From the NCBI GenBank assembly GCA_018971185.1, contig JAGXBH010000001.1:1-64000 (forward strand): a stretch of DNA of 64,000 nt, in the 5' to 3' direction. A model generated the notes under the pieces. That model ran no database searches and was not told where the DNA came from. It saw only the letters and a program-made list of their open reading frames with translations. Source of the stretch: Acidobacteriota bacterium (lineage in GTDB: Bacteria; Actinomycetota; Acidimicrobiia; Acidimicrobiales; RAAP-2). Shown one piece after another: positions 1 through 8,343 of this stretch. The translations under genes and the position numbers were made by a program. Positions within the stretch are counted from its first letter, which is position 1. Each line of letters opens with the position of its first letter.

Positions 1-65
1 CGGGAGTCGAACCCGCGACACCACGATTATGAGCCGTGTGCTCTAACCACCTGAGCTACGCCGCC
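1..65 (-). tRNA. tRNA-Met (anticodon CAT), 3' end cut by window edge
   Basis: Read on the minus strand, the 5' acceptor strand GGCGGCG lies at 59-65. It is followed by a D arm, an anticodon stem CACGG/TCGTG closing the loop CTCATAA, and a T arm with TTCGACT in its loop. The last T-stem base and the 3' acceptor strand lie beyond position 1. The 5' end does not look like an initiator tRNA, so elongator Met is the best reading; Ile2 with a modified C34 cannot be excluded. It follows tRNA-Thr closely and is probably cotranscribed with it. In many actinobacteria this pair precedes rpmG/secE/nusG, which would lie off the window. Confidence 0.9.
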
Positions 66-70
66 TGGCG

Positions 71-143
<73 letters not shown>

Positions 144-145
144 GT

Positions 146-175
146 CGTGTCAAAATGACACGGTTGATTAGTGTA
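146..175 (-). promoter_or_regulatory. Possible -10 element and leader palindrome before tRNA-Thr
   Basis: On the minus strand a -10-like TACACT lies at 170-175. It is followed by a perfect 7-bp inverted repeat CGTGTCA-AAA-TGACACG at 146-162, just before the tRNA-Thr 5' end at 142. The hairpin would sit in the short 5' leader, where it could aid processing. No convincing -35 was found, so this is tentative. Confidence 0.3.
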
Positions 176-225
176 CTCCGCCTCGGGCATTGGTTTCCAG
201 CCGCCAAGGACTACCCTTTTAGACG

Positions 226-756
226 ATGAGAACCCGATTGGCCGAGATCGCCGACGCCGCGGCCCTTCAGGCGATCTACAACCCCGAGGTCCTCGAGACG
301 ACCAACACGTTCGACCTCGTCGCGCGCACCCTCGCCGAGCAGGAGGAGTGGATTCGCGCCCACCAGTCCTCGCACCCGTGCATCGTCGCGGTCAATGACG
401 TCGACCAGGTCGGCGCGACGGGTGCCCGCGGCGAGCGGATCGTCGGATTCGCGGTCCTCTCCAGCTTCCGAGCGCGTCCCGCGTACGCCTCGACCGTCGA
501 GAACTCGGTCTACGTGCATCGCGACGCGCGTGGGCGCGGCGTGGGCGAGCTCCTGATGCGCGAACTGGTCGCGACCGCCAAGGAATCGGGCTACCACGCG
601 ATCATCGCGAGGATCGTGGGTGAGAACGAAGGGAGCATCCGATTGCACGAGAAAGTCGGGTTCACCCTGGTGGGAACCGAGATCGAGGTCGGGCGCAAGC
701 ACGGTCGCTGGCTCGACGTGGTCGAGTACCAATACGTCGTCCCCGAGGCAAGATAG
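226..756 (+). CDS. GNAT N-acetyltransferase, phosphinothricin acetyltransferase-like
   Basis: This 176-aa protein is a single GNAT domain. The acetyl-CoA pyrophosphate-binding loop RGRGVG is at residues 102-107, after the strand ending ENSVYVH. FRARPAYAST at about 81-90 is typical of the PAT/Bar/YncA branch, which acetylates small amines such as phosphinothricin or methionine analogues. The real substrate cannot be told from sequence. A 12-residue stretch near 60-71 before the IVGF strand is a loop insertion. The gene is monocistronic and converges on the MptB-like gene. The start ATG has no clear Shine-Dalgarno; TACCCT lies 8 nt upstream. Confidence 0.85.
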   Translation: MRTRLAEIADAAALQAIYNPEVLETTNTFDLVARTLAEQEEWIRAHQSSHPCIVAVNDVDQVGATGARGERIVGFAVLSSFRARPAYASTVENSVYVHRDARGRGVGELLMRELVATAKESGYHAIIARIVGENEGSIRLHEKVGFTLVGTEIEVGRKHGRWLDVVEYQYVVPEAR

Positions 757-812
757 CCCAGGCTGGGTGACTCAGGCTGGGTGACTCAGGCCGGGGAACT
801 CAGGCCGCGGCG
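757..812. repeat. Four tandem copies of a degenerate 14-nt repeat
   Basis: Units begin at 757, 771, 785 and 799. The first two are CCCAGGCTGGGTGA and CTCAGGCTGGGTGA; the third and fourth drift to CTCAGGCCGGGGAA and CTCAGGCCGCGGCG. The array starts immediately after the GNAT stop codon and runs into the 3' end of the convergent MptB-like gene, suggesting slipped-strand expansion around that stop codon. Confidence 0.7.
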
Positions 813-2428
813 GCCGCCGACTCCTCGGCCCAACTCCACTGCGTCCAACTCCCCATGGGCACCACCAGCACCCCGCCGAGGACCACAATGGCCGTAGCGA
901 TCAGCAGCAGATCCGAGTGCACGAGGCCCGTGACGAGGTCGTGGCCCCCGGGGAGACCGGCGAAGGGGCCAGTGATGGACATCAGGAGTATCCAGAAGTG
1001 CTGGCGTCCCACGTAGCTGGCCGCGAGCAGCGCGATCCCCCAGACGAAGTACCAGGGCTGCACCACCGGACCGAGGATGACCAGGACGATGAGGGAGAGT
1101 CCGAGGGCACGGACCCAGCGGTGACGCTGTTCGCCCAGCAGGAGCCACGTGGTGATCGCGAGGGCGATGACGAACCCCGCCGACCTGGTCACGGTGAGGA
1201 CCGTGGTGACGCTCAAGCCGTGCCAACCCAGCACGTGGCCCGTGTCGGCGAGCGCCAGGCCCACCGCGGTCATCGGGGCGTCCCAACTTCGCACGGCCCC
1301 GTTGGAGGTCAAGTTCGCGACCCAACCCCAGCCGAACCCCGCCAGCCAGGTCCAGAGGGCGAAGACCCCCGCCGTGACCGCGATCGACCCCAGGATGGGC
1401 TTGACCCGCTCGCGCACGCTCGCACGCGAGCCCAGCCACGTCCAGGCGATGAAGACCAGTCCGAGCGCCGCGGGTGCCTTCACCGCCGCCGCACAGGCGC
1501 AGACCACCACCGCCCAGAACAATCGCCGCCGTAGCGCGAGGACGACCCCCCACACCAGGAGCGCCGCCATGAGCGCGTCGTTGTGCGCCCCGTCGACCAG
1601 CGTGATGAGGACGATGGGGTTGAGCGCACACAGCGCGAAGGCCTCTGCGCCGTCGCGGCCGAGCGCGCGCGCCAGGGCGACGACCCCCAGCGCCAGGGCC
1701 ACCACCGCGGCCAGTTCCAAGAGGCGCAACCCGATCACCGTCGCCAGTTGATTGTGCTGAGCCAGACGGTCGATGGACCCGTCGAGGAACAAGAAGAACG
1801 GGCCGTAGGGCGCGGGCGCGTTGAGCCACAACGGGTCGACCGGATTGACGTAGGGGCTCGACCCGAGGGAGAAGGGGCCGAGGAGGTAGGGACTCAGGTG
1901 GTAACTCGTCATCTCGCCCTGGGCGGCGTAACTGAACACGTCACGCGAGAACATCGGTGGGGCGATCAGCATGGGTGCGGCCCACATCGCGAAGATCCAC
2001 CACAGCGATCGCAAGGGTGCACCGGCGTGTAGCTTGAGCACCTCGACGAGACGTAGCCACACCCGCATCAACAGCACCAGTCCCCCGTAGCCGAGGACCA
2101 CGGAGAGCAGGAGGGTGACCTGGGTGGGCGACGTCGAGATCGCCCGCGCCGGCTCACCGAAGAACCACGTCCCCGCGTAGTCGAACTTGAGCGGCGAATT
2201 GGGGAACGACCCGCCCGCGAACAGCAGACACATCGCGAGGAATCCGACGACCGCGGGCTGCCAGAGGAACTCCCAACCCTCGAATGGCCCGGGCCGGAAA
2301 CGCCCGAGACCCGTATAACGACGTTCGAGCAATTGGATGCCCGACTCGAGGCCGTCCGCGGCCCTCTCGTAGCGGCGGCGCACCCATTGCGCTCTGCGCT
2401 TCACTCGAGACTCCCCATCGCCCTTCAC
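800..2428 (-). CDS. MptB-like polyprenol-phosphomannose-dependent mannosyltransferase (GT-C)
   Basis: This 542-aa protein has about a dozen hydrophobic segments and the GT-C type signature SRDVFSYAAQGEM followed by LSPYLLGP at about residues 165-190. In MptB/MptA and related enzymes the acidic residue of this first extracytoplasmic loop is catalytic. Family members extend alpha-1,6-mannan of lipomannan-like glycans from a polyprenyl-phosphate mannose donor outside the membrane. Here the acceptor is unknown. The basic N-terminus (about 40 residues) is cytoplasmic. The listed start is GTG without a Shine-Dalgarno; an in-frame GTG at 2404 preceded by GGGGAG may be the real start. The extreme C-terminus is an Ala run next to the 14-nt repeat. 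Confidence 0.75.
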   Translation of the reverse strand: MKGDGESRVKRRAQWVRRRYERAADGLESGIQLLERRYTGLGRFRPGPFEGWEFLWQPAVVGFLAMCLLFAGGSFPNSPLKFDYAGTWFFGEPARAISTSPTQVTLLLSVVLGYGGLVLLMRVWLRLVEVLKLHAGAPLRSLWWIFAMWAAPMLIAPPMFSRDVFSYAAQGEMTSYHLSPYLLGPFSLGSSPYVNPVDPLWLNAPAPYGPFFLFLDGSIDRLAQHNQLATVIGLRLLELAAVVALALGVVALARALGRDGAEAFALCALNPIVLITLVDGAHNDALMAALLVWGVVLALRRRLFWAVVVCACAAAVKAPAALGLVFIAWTWLGSRASVRERVKPILGSIAVTAGVFALWTWLAGFGWGWVANLTSNGAVRSWDAPMTAVGLALADTGHVLGWHGLSVTTVLTVTRSAGFVIALAITTWLLLGEQRHRWVRALGLSLIVLVILGPVVQPWYFVWGIALLAASYVGRQHFWILLMSITGPFAGLPGGHDLVTGLVHSDLLLIATAIVVLGGVLVVPMGSWTQWSWAEESAAAAA

Positions 2429-2501
2429 GTCTAGTCACCGTACTCCCCCGGGGGCGCGGCCCCCCCGGGACGTGGTCAATCCAGCCTCGCTGAATTGACC
2501 G

Positions 2502-2586
2502 TGGTGGGCCGGGAGGGATTTGAACCCCCGTAGGCAAAGCCGTCTGGTTTACAGCCAGATCCCATTGGCCGCTCGGGCACCGACCC
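2502..2586 (-). tRNA. tRNA-Tyr (anticodon GTA), CCA encoded
   Basis: Acceptor strands GGGTCGG (2580-2586) and CCGGCCC (2506-2512) pair with one G-T. The anticodon stem TCTGG/CCAGA encloses CTGTAAA, giving anticodon GTA. A long variable arm follows, as expected for bacterial tRNA-Tyr, and CCA is encoded at 2502-2504. A -10-like TAGGCT at 2594-2599 (minus strand) lies 7 nt upstream. It is divergent from yajQ. Confidence 0.95.
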
Positions 2587-2611
2587 GTGGACGAGCCTAG
2601 TGCGTGGCGCC

Positions 2612-2640
2612 GTGACGCTTCCACTGCGCCGTCCTAGACT
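2612..2640 (+). promoter_or_regulatory. Promoter of yajQ, predicted leaderless
   Basis: The -35 element GTGACG (2612-2617) is separated by 17 bp from the -10 element TAGACT (2635-2640). The -10 ends exactly 6 nt before the ATG at 2647, so the predicted transcription start is at or next to the A of ATG. No Shine-Dalgarno is present, which agrees with a leaderless mRNA. Confidence 0.65.
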
Positions 2641-2646
2641 CGCCTC

Positions 2647-3135
2647 ATGCCCAGTTTTGACATCGTCTCCGAGATCGACCACCAAGAGATTCGCAACGCC
2701 GTCGACCAAGCAAACCGTGAGGCCTCGACGCGTTTCGACTTCAAGGGCACGGGCGCGACGATCGAGATCGGCGACAAGGAGCTCACCCTGTCCGCGTCCA
2801 CCGAGGACCGGCTGCGCGCGCTCTACGACCTCCTCGAGGAGAAGATGGTCAAGCGGTCGGTCTCGCTCAAGAGTCTCGACCCGGGCAAGGTCGAGGTGGC
2901 GAGTCACGGTTCGGCGCGTCAACGCGTCACGCTCAAGGCCGGCATCTCCCAGGAGATCGGCAAGAAGATCAACAAGATGGTGAAGGACATGGGAGTGAAG
3001 AACCTGAGTTCCTCGATCCAGGGCGATCAAGTGCGCGTGACCGGAAAGCAGCGCGACGACTTGCAGAGCGCCATCGCCTTCTTCAAGGAGGCCGACATGG
3101 ACGTGCCGCTGCAGTTCACCAACTTCCGCGACTAA
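2647..3135 (+). CDS. yajQ: YajQ family nucleotide-binding protein (UPF0234)
   Basis: The 162-aa length is standard for the family. The N-terminus MPSFDIVSE, the STRFDFKG stretch (about residues 27-34) and the C-terminal LQFTNFRD are hallmark YajQ sequences. The fold is two ferredoxin-like domains. Homologues bind cyclic di-GMP or tRNA/rRNA, and in some species act as c-di-GMP effectors. Its role in this organism is unknown. It lies next to tRNA-Tyr and near the tRNA-Thr/Met pair. A strong leaderless-type promoter lies directly upstream. Confidence 0.95.
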   Translation: MPSFDIVSEIDHQEIRNAVDQANREASTRFDFKGTGATIEIGDKELTLSASTEDRLRALYDLLEEKMVKRSVSLKSLDPGKVEVASHGSARQRVTLKAGISQEIGKKINKMVKDMGVKNLSSSIQGDQVRVTGKQRDDLQSAIAFFKEADMDVPLQFTNFRD

Positions 3136-3186
3136 CGGTCGGCGCGCCGTCGGGTCCGACGAGCTCCGCCCGACCGCGGGCCGAGA

Positions 3187-3705
3187 CTAGCGTTGCTCCG
3201 CGAGGCGCTCTCGCTGGGCCCGATAGGAGTGCTTGGCGTGCGCCACCCGTGTGCCCGGATGGAAGATGCGGTTGAAGAGGAGCATCTTGAGGACCCAGAA
3301 GATGGCGAACGCGCCGATATTCGTGCCCCCCACGATCGCGGTGTTGATCACGTGGGCGAAGTGATGCGTGTGCACGACGTGGCGCGCGTAGGTGGCGCCG
3401 ACCAGGGAGAAGGTGGTGCCCAACGAGGACATTGCGAAGTAGGGCACGATCTCGCCGCGCAGCGTCGACCGGCCGCGCTTACCCCAGGCCCAGCGCCGGT
3501 TGAGGTGGTAGGCCGGGAACATCGCCATGACGTTAGAGAAGAGGGTGGCCTGGATCTCACCGGGGATCAGTCGGAAGCCGTACGTGATGAGGATGAGACT
3601 CTCGGAGATGACCGTCGAGATCAGCGAGGTCGTGGTGAAGCGAATGAGTTTCTTACCCTCATAACTTCGCGACCACTCCCGGAGCTCACGCAGGTTCCGC
3701 GGCAC
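3187..3705 (-). CDS. GtrA family membrane protein (downstream copy)
   Basis: This 172-aa protein has four predicted membrane segments of the GtrA/DPMS-flippase-like fold. It shares KKLIRF, WAWGKRGRS and LLFNRIFH with the gene immediately upstream, so the two are tandem duplicates. GtrA proteins are thought to help move or present polyprenyl-linked sugars for cell-surface glycosylation. It starts with GTG inside the end of the upstream copy (20-bp overlap), so translation is probably coupled. Its partner glycosyltransferase may be one of the GT2 genes at 8-15 kb, but none is adjacent. Confidence 0.85.
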   Translation of the reverse strand: MPRNLRELREWSRSYEGKKLIRFTTTSLISTVISESLILITYGFRLIPGEIQATLFSNVMAMFPAYHLNRRWAWGKRGRSTLRGEIVPYFAMSSLGTTFSLVGATYARHVVHTHHFAHVINTAIVGGTNIGAFAIFWVLKMLLFNRIFHPGTRVAHAKHSYRAQRERLAEQR

Positions 3706-4207
3706 CCTGCCTTGCTTCCTCTTCCCACAGGTGCTCGTCGATGCTCTCGATGGTGTTCGTGTGGAAGATCCGGTTGAACAGCAGGATCTTCAAGACCCAG
3801 AACACCGCGAAGCTGACGAGGTTCATTCCCGCGACCAGAATCGTGTCGACCAGGTGGTCGAGGTCGTGGGCGTGCACGATCTGCTTGACCCACATGGCGC
3901 CCAACAGCGAGAAGGCGATGCCCGCGAAGGACATCAGCCAGTAGGGCAGCACTTCCTTGCGCAGGTGGCTCCGGCCCCGCTTGCCCCAGGCCCAGGCGCG
4001 GGTCAAGTAGTACGACGGCACGATGGCCACCACGTTGCCGAACAGGGTGGCGGTGTAGATGCCCGTGATGATGTGGAAGCCGTACACCACCAGAATCGTC
4101 GTCAACGAGACCATCGTCGTGATGACCGAGGCCAGGGTGAACCGGATCAACTTCTTGCCTTGGTGGGTCTTCGACCACGCAATGGCGTCACTCAGGGCAA
4201 TGGACAC
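3686..4207 (-). CDS. GtrA family membrane protein (upstream copy)
   Basis: This 173-aa, four-TM GtrA protein is the first of a tandem pair. The conserved KKLIRF opens TM1 at about residue 18, WAWGKRGRS precedes TM3, and LLFNRIFH ends TM4. The C-terminal tail is acidic and differs from its paralogue. Divergence between the copies is high outside the shared motifs, so the duplication is not recent. The GTG start has no Shine-Dalgarno, but a -10-like TAAGGT (minus strand, 4214-4219) lies exactly 6 nt upstream, suggesting a leaderless bicistronic transcript for both genes. Confidence 0.86.
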   Translation of the reverse strand: MSIALSDAIAWSKTHQGKKLIRFTLASVITTMVSLTTILVVYGFHIITGIYTATLFGNVVAIVPSYYLTRAWAWGKRGRSHLRKEVLPYWLMSFAGIAFSLLGAMWVKQIVHAHDLDHLVDTILVAGMNLVSFAVFWVLKILLFNRIFHTNTIESIDEHLWEEEARQGAAEPA

Positions 4208-4422
4208 CCCACAACCTTATCTGCTAGACACCCCCGGGGCATGGGCGACGCGACGGCCGTAGGTCTCGGGCGGGTGACAACGACGGCTCCCTGGCGCGCT
4301 CACCCGTCGCGCCGGGCCCGTGCGCCGCACGCTGTGACCTTGGTCGCTGGCCGTCGTCGATGATCAGGCCTACCTTCGAGCGAAAGGGCGTCACGTCGTG
4401 AGGAACCCTCGGGGAGGCGCAG

Positions 4423-4968
4423 ATGGACCAGACGAAGGAACGTCGGCGAGGAGGCGTGCGACCCCGTCACCAGGACCGCCACGGCCAGGGTCCGGGCCCG
4501 CATAGATGCGCCGGCCGCGTGGCGCGAACGGGGTTGCGCGTTCTGGTCGGGGCGAGCGTGTTGTCAACTCTCGCCCTATGCGGCGCCGTCGCACCCGGCG
4601 CACAGGCGGGGACGCTGCCCCAGTGCCCGGTGTACTCGAAGTGGCCGGTTCGACCGCTCTCCGCCGAGGTCCGCGCCGCCCTCACCAAGTACTACGCGGT
4701 GCGCAAGATGACGCCGATCAGCGTCGAGAAGAACCAGATGTCCGTGCTCAACGTGAACACCGAACGCGTGGGCGTTCACTGGTGCCAGAACGTCGGCGGC
4801 GGCCGCTCGGGCTACGTGGGGGTCGTCCCCAAGAACGCGCTGTCCGCGGTCATGGTCCACGTCCGCCACAAGGCCTACGCGGTGACGGGGGCCTCCTACA
4901 CCTTCGCCACGGTCGTCCGGCTGCCAGCCGCCGGTTGGCGGATCGTCTCGGACGACACGGCACCCTGA
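4423..4968 (+). CDS. Secreted hypothetical protein
   Basis: This 181-aa protein has a long basic N-terminus (about 35 residues), a hydrophobic segment near 38-58 and a likely signal-peptidase site after AQA near residue 62. The mature part of about 120 residues has two cysteines (near 68 and 120) and no recognised domain. GGGGAGG at 4411-4417 is a good Shine-Dalgarno for this ATG. The upstream 215 bp holds no gene; TACCTT near 4371 could be a -10. Function is unknown; secretion is inferred from the N-terminus alone. Confidence 0.7.
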   Translation: MDQTKERRRGGVRPRHQDRHGQGPGPHRCAGRVARTGLRVLVGASVLSTLALCGAVAPGAQAGTLPQCPVYSKWPVRPLSAEVRAALTKYYAVRKMTPISVEKNQMSVLNVNTERVGVHWCQNVGGGRSGYVGVVPKNALSAVMVHVRHKAYAVTGASYTFATVVRLPAAGWRIVSDDTAP

Positions 4969-5092
4969 GTCTCGTCGGAATCGCCCGCGTCGTCGAGTCG
5001 ACGACGACAGGAGAAGCCACTGGGACCACAGAGGTTCGCGGCGCACAGGTCTCGCCCCGGTTCCTCGTTCGCCCGGCTGGCACAATGGACGT

Positions 5093-5950
5093 ATGTCGCT
5101 CGACCTTGACGCCCTTATCGACCTGCTGGACCTCGAGGCGATCGAGGTCAACATCTTTCGTGGCAAGCATCCCGCCGGCGAGCGACAGCGGACCTTCGGT
5201 GGGCAGGTGGCGGCCCAGGCCCTGATGGCCGCGGGCCGGACGGTCGATCGTGGACGGGTCCACTCCCTACACTCGTACTTCCTTCGCCCCGGCGACTCCA
5301 GTGCGCCGACCCTCTACGAGGTGGACCGCATCCGCGACGGGCGCAGCTTCTGCACCCGGCGCGTCGTCGCCATCCAGCACGGTCGCGCCATCTACAACAT
5401 GCAGGCGAGCTTCCATTCCGACGAGGTCAGTCTCGAGCACCAGGTCGTGATGCCCGAAGTGCCCGAGCCCGAAACCATCCCTTCGCTCCAACAACGATTG
5501 CGCGGCGCGACCGGCGACGCGAGCGACTGGGACCAACTGCCGCACCCCATCGAGCAGCGGTACTTGGGGGAGTTGCCCTGGGTCCCCGGCCACTCCCGCG
5601 AGCCCCGCCAGCGCCTGTGGATCCGCGCGGACGGCGACCTACCCGATGATCCCCTGCTGCACGCGTGCGTCGTGACCTACGCCAGCGACATGAACCTCTT
5701 CGACGCCATGCTCGCCCCGCACGACGTGCGCTGGGACGACGGTTCGTTCATGGGCGCGAGCCTCGACCACTGCATGTGGTTCCACCACGAACTGCGCGCG
5801 GACCAGTGGCTGCTCTACGACATGGACTCACCCGTGGCCCACGGTGGTCGCGGCCTCGCGCGCGGGTTCTTGTTCTCACGCGACGGCGAACTCAAGGTGT
5901 CGATGGTCCAAGAGGGGCTCACACGACTGCTCACCCCTCGCGACACCTAA
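5093..5950 (+). CDS. tesB: Acyl-CoA thioesterase II
   Basis: This 285-aa protein is a double-hotdog thioesterase that hydrolyses acyl-CoA to free fatty acid and CoA. The N-terminal hotdog carries FGGQVAAQAL and HSYFLRPGD, and the C-terminal hotdog has SLDHCMWFHH and GRGLARGFLF, both characteristic of TesB. Length equals the family norm. CACAAT at 5081-5086 sits exactly 6 nt before ATG with no Shine-Dalgarno, another leaderless-type start. The stop codon overlaps that of the convergent membrane protein gene by 4 bp. Confidence 0.92.
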   Translation: MSLDLDALIDLLDLEAIEVNIFRGKHPAGERQRTFGGQVAAQALMAAGRTVDRGRVHSLHSYFLRPGDSSAPTLYEVDRIRDGRSFCTRRVVAIQHGRAIYNMQASFHSDEVSLEHQVVMPEVPEPETIPSLQQRLRGATGDASDWDQLPHPIEQRYLGELPWVPGHSREPRQRLWIRADGDLPDDPLLHACVVTYASDMNLFDAMLAPHDVRWDDGSFMGASLDHCMWFHHELRADQWLLYDMDSPVAHGGRGLARGFLFSRDGELKVSMVQEGLTRLLTPRDT

Positions 5951-7908
5951 CCGGACGTCGACGGGCCGGCCGCGCTCGCGGGGAACAGGCGGCGGAACGC
6001 GGGACAGGTGGCGCGTAGCGTGACGATCACGTGCGGGTCCGAGGTGATCACCCGCGTCTTGAAGTCCGTGACCGCCGTGCACAGTGCGGCGGGCGTGTCG
6101 TTCTCGTTGTAGGCCCAACTCATGAAGCTGTTGCCACTCTTCGTGGTCAACACGGTGGCGTTGGCGCTGTAGTCCCACGCCAGGGCCGACCAGAAATTGC
6201 CGAGCCGGTTGTCGATGAGTTCGGGCGTGTACAGCCACACGACGAAAGGTCCCCCCTTCGCCGCCTCCCGCAAGACGGCCTCGACGACACGTGGCGAAGG
6301 GTACGTCGAGCCCACGTAGGCCCACTGCCAGAGGAAGGGGAAGGGGGTCTCGTGCCCGATCCCCCCGATGATCACGCCCGAGCCCGCGAGCGACACGACC
6401 GCGTTGGTCGCGACCCGCGGCCCCACGCGGCGTACCCACTGGTCCAACTTTCGCACCAGGTCGATCAGGAGGACGAAGGGAACCCACACGATCGTCGCGG
6501 TGGCCAGCCACAACATCTTGGTCGCGTAGTACGACCAGTCCTGCCCGAAGGGATGCAGACGTCGGATCCACAGCGTCGTCAGTGCGAGGACCGCGAACTC
6601 GGCGAGGAGGAGCGCGCGTGCGCGCCGCGACGGCCCCTTGGCGACGGTGAACACGCTGACGAGCACGATCGGCCCCAGCCAGTAGAAGAACAGGCCCGGG
6701 TTGGGGGCGACGATGCCTCCGCTCGCCTTCAGGGTCGCGGTCAGCGTGCCCTGTTTGAGGAGCAAGACGCCGCACACCGCGACGAGGGTGACGAGCGCGA
6801 ACCCGACGCTCGCGCGGGTGAGGACGCGCTCGCGCGGGGTTGCGACGGCGGGCGAGCGAAGGCGCCGCGCCCCACCGATGATCCCGACGACCATCGCGAG
6901 CGCGGGGACCACGAACACGAAGGTCCACGACCCCATCGCCAGCACCAGTGTGAGGGTGAGCAGGACGAGCGTCAGGTTGTCGTAACGCTGAACGACGCGC
7001 AGACCCAGGACCAGACCGGCCACGCAGAACACGAGGGCGCCGATCGCCGAGAGGAAGCCGCCCGAGGCGCTGAGGCCCAGTACGAAGGCACTGACCCCGA
7101 GCGACCCGCAGGCCACCAGGGCGATGGCGAGTCGCGGGGGCAGTCGACGCGGTCGTCCTTCGGGCCAGGGCACGGTCTCAACGACCGCCGCGATGAAGGC
7201 GAGGGCGAGGGCGATGCTCGAGAGGACCACGGTGGCGACCATGGCCTGGATGTCGCGGACCATCAGCACCGCGGTGTTCAGGTCCGCACGCCCTCCCGCT
7301 CCGTCGACGATGGCGCACAGGGCGTTGACGAGCGCCGGGTAGCTCGACATCTCCTTCAGCGTGATCCCGCCCGCGGCCAGGATGGCACGATTGCCCACCA
7401 CCTGGTTGCGGGCATCGCTCGCCATGAACCACGTGAGGCCGAAGTCGTGCCCGTGCAATTTGATCGCCTCGAACATCGCGTCGATCACCACGACCGCCAG
7501 CACCGCGATCCAGGATTCGCCGCTCACGCGCGGTGAGACCCTCGACGCACGCGATCGCGGGGCACGACTCAAACGTTCGTGCGCGAGGAGAGCGATGGCG
7601 AGCGGGACGAGCAGCACGACCACGTAGACCCACTGGGGATGGGGATGGGGCGCCACGAACGCCAACGCGGCACTCTCGGCGAGGAGCACGGTCGCCTCGG
7701 CCACGATCCCCGCCACCCACGAGGTCGGGCCCGAGAGGGCGGGCACCCATCGATTGAAGAGGGCGGCGAAGGACCACGCCCCCGCACCCAGAAGCGTCGC
7801 GGGCACACCGACCGTGGCGACGCTCAGCGCCGCGACCGCGGCGGCGACGACGACGACGGCGACTCGTCGCCGACTGGTGGCCACGCGTGGCGTCACGCGA
7901 CTAGCCAC
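5947..7908 (-). CDS. Large multi-pass membrane protein, possible GT-C-like enzyme
   Basis: This 653-aa protein has around a dozen strongly hydrophobic segments and a soluble C-terminal domain of about 150 residues beginning near RVVEAVLREA. That architecture resembles GT-C glycosyltransferases or O-antigen-type membrane proteins, but I do not recognise a family. A loop with DFGLTWFMASDARNQ near residue 165 contains acidic residues that could be a GT-C catalytic loop. It lies directly downstream of a GT2/DUF2304 pair on the same strand, which supports a surface-glycan role. The GTG start lacks a Shine-Dalgarno; GTG four codons further in is an alternative. Confidence 0.6.
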   Translation of the reverse strand: MASRVTPRVATSRRRVAVVVVAAAVAALSVATVGVPATLLGAGAWSFAALFNRWVPALSGPTSWVAGIVAEATVLLAESAALAFVAPHPHPQWVYVVVLLVPLAIALLAHERLSRAPRSRASRVSPRVSGESWIAVLAVVVIDAMFEAIKLHGHDFGLTWFMASDARNQVVGNRAILAAGGITLKEMSSYPALVNALCAIVDGAGGRADLNTAVLMVRDIQAMVATVVLSSIALALAFIAAVVETVPWPEGRPRRLPPRLAIALVACGSLGVSAFVLGLSASGGFLSAIGALVFCVAGLVLGLRVVQRYDNLTLVLLTLTLVLAMGSWTFVFVVPALAMVVGIIGGARRLRSPAVATPRERVLTRASVGFALVTLVAVCGVLLLKQGTLTATLKASGGIVAPNPGLFFYWLGPIVLVSVFTVAKGPSRRARALLLAEFAVLALTTLWIRRLHPFGQDWSYYATKMLWLATATIVWVPFVLLIDLVRKLDQWVRRVGPRVATNAVVSLAGSGVIIGGIGHETPFPFLWQWAYVGSTYPSPRVVEAVLREAAKGGPFVVWLYTPELIDNRLGNFWSALAWDYSANATVLTTKSGNSFMSWAYNENDTPAALCTAVTDFKTRVITSDPHVIVTLRATCPAFRRLFPASAAGPSTSG

Positions 7909-7992
7909 GCGACGAGGTGGCGTGATCCCCGCCGTGACGCGCGCCCACGGTCCGCCGCGGCGCCGCGCGGTGTCGTCGCGACGCGGCCGGTC

Positions 7993-8343
7993 TCATGGCG
8001 CGGACTGCGCATCCAGCATCGCCTGGACCAGTGCCAGGTCCTGGACCAGTTGCTTCTGGCGAGTTGAGAGCCGGCTCATCGCCACCGAGAGGTAGAAGGT
8101 GAAGAGGGTGAGGAAGAACAAGCCGAAGACCAACACCATGGTGGGTGGGTAGGCGACGCCGAAGAGGTGCGAGAGGGAGAGGAACGCACTCGACGGGAGG
8201 AGGGCGCTGAGGAACACCGCGGCGAGGCTGACCCCTAGCCATAGGATGGCCAACATCTCGGTCAGCTGCTTCTTGCGGATCGCCCGGATCGTCACGAACA
8301 ACAAGACGACGCTGATCACCGCCGCGAGTACGTACCCCTTCAT
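7993..8343 (-). CDS. DUF2304 membrane protein
   Basis: This 116-aa protein has three hydrophobic segments (about residues 4-20, 33-50 and 66-90) and a charged C-terminal helix, matching DUF2304. Members almost always accompany a dolichol-phosphate-mannose-synthase-like GT2 enzyme and probably anchor or assist it. The ATG overlaps the upstream GT2 stop codon by 4 bp (ATGA), which fixes the start and indicates translational coupling. A longer reading frame through this region exists, but its first half is a shadow of the GT2 gene. Confidence 0.85.
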   Translation of the reverse strand: MKGYVLAAVISVVLLFVTIRAIRKKQLTEMLAILWLGVSLAAVFLSALLPSSAFLSLSHLFGVAYPPTMVLVFGLFFLTLFTFYLSVAMSRLSTRQKQLVQDLALVQAMLDAQSAP

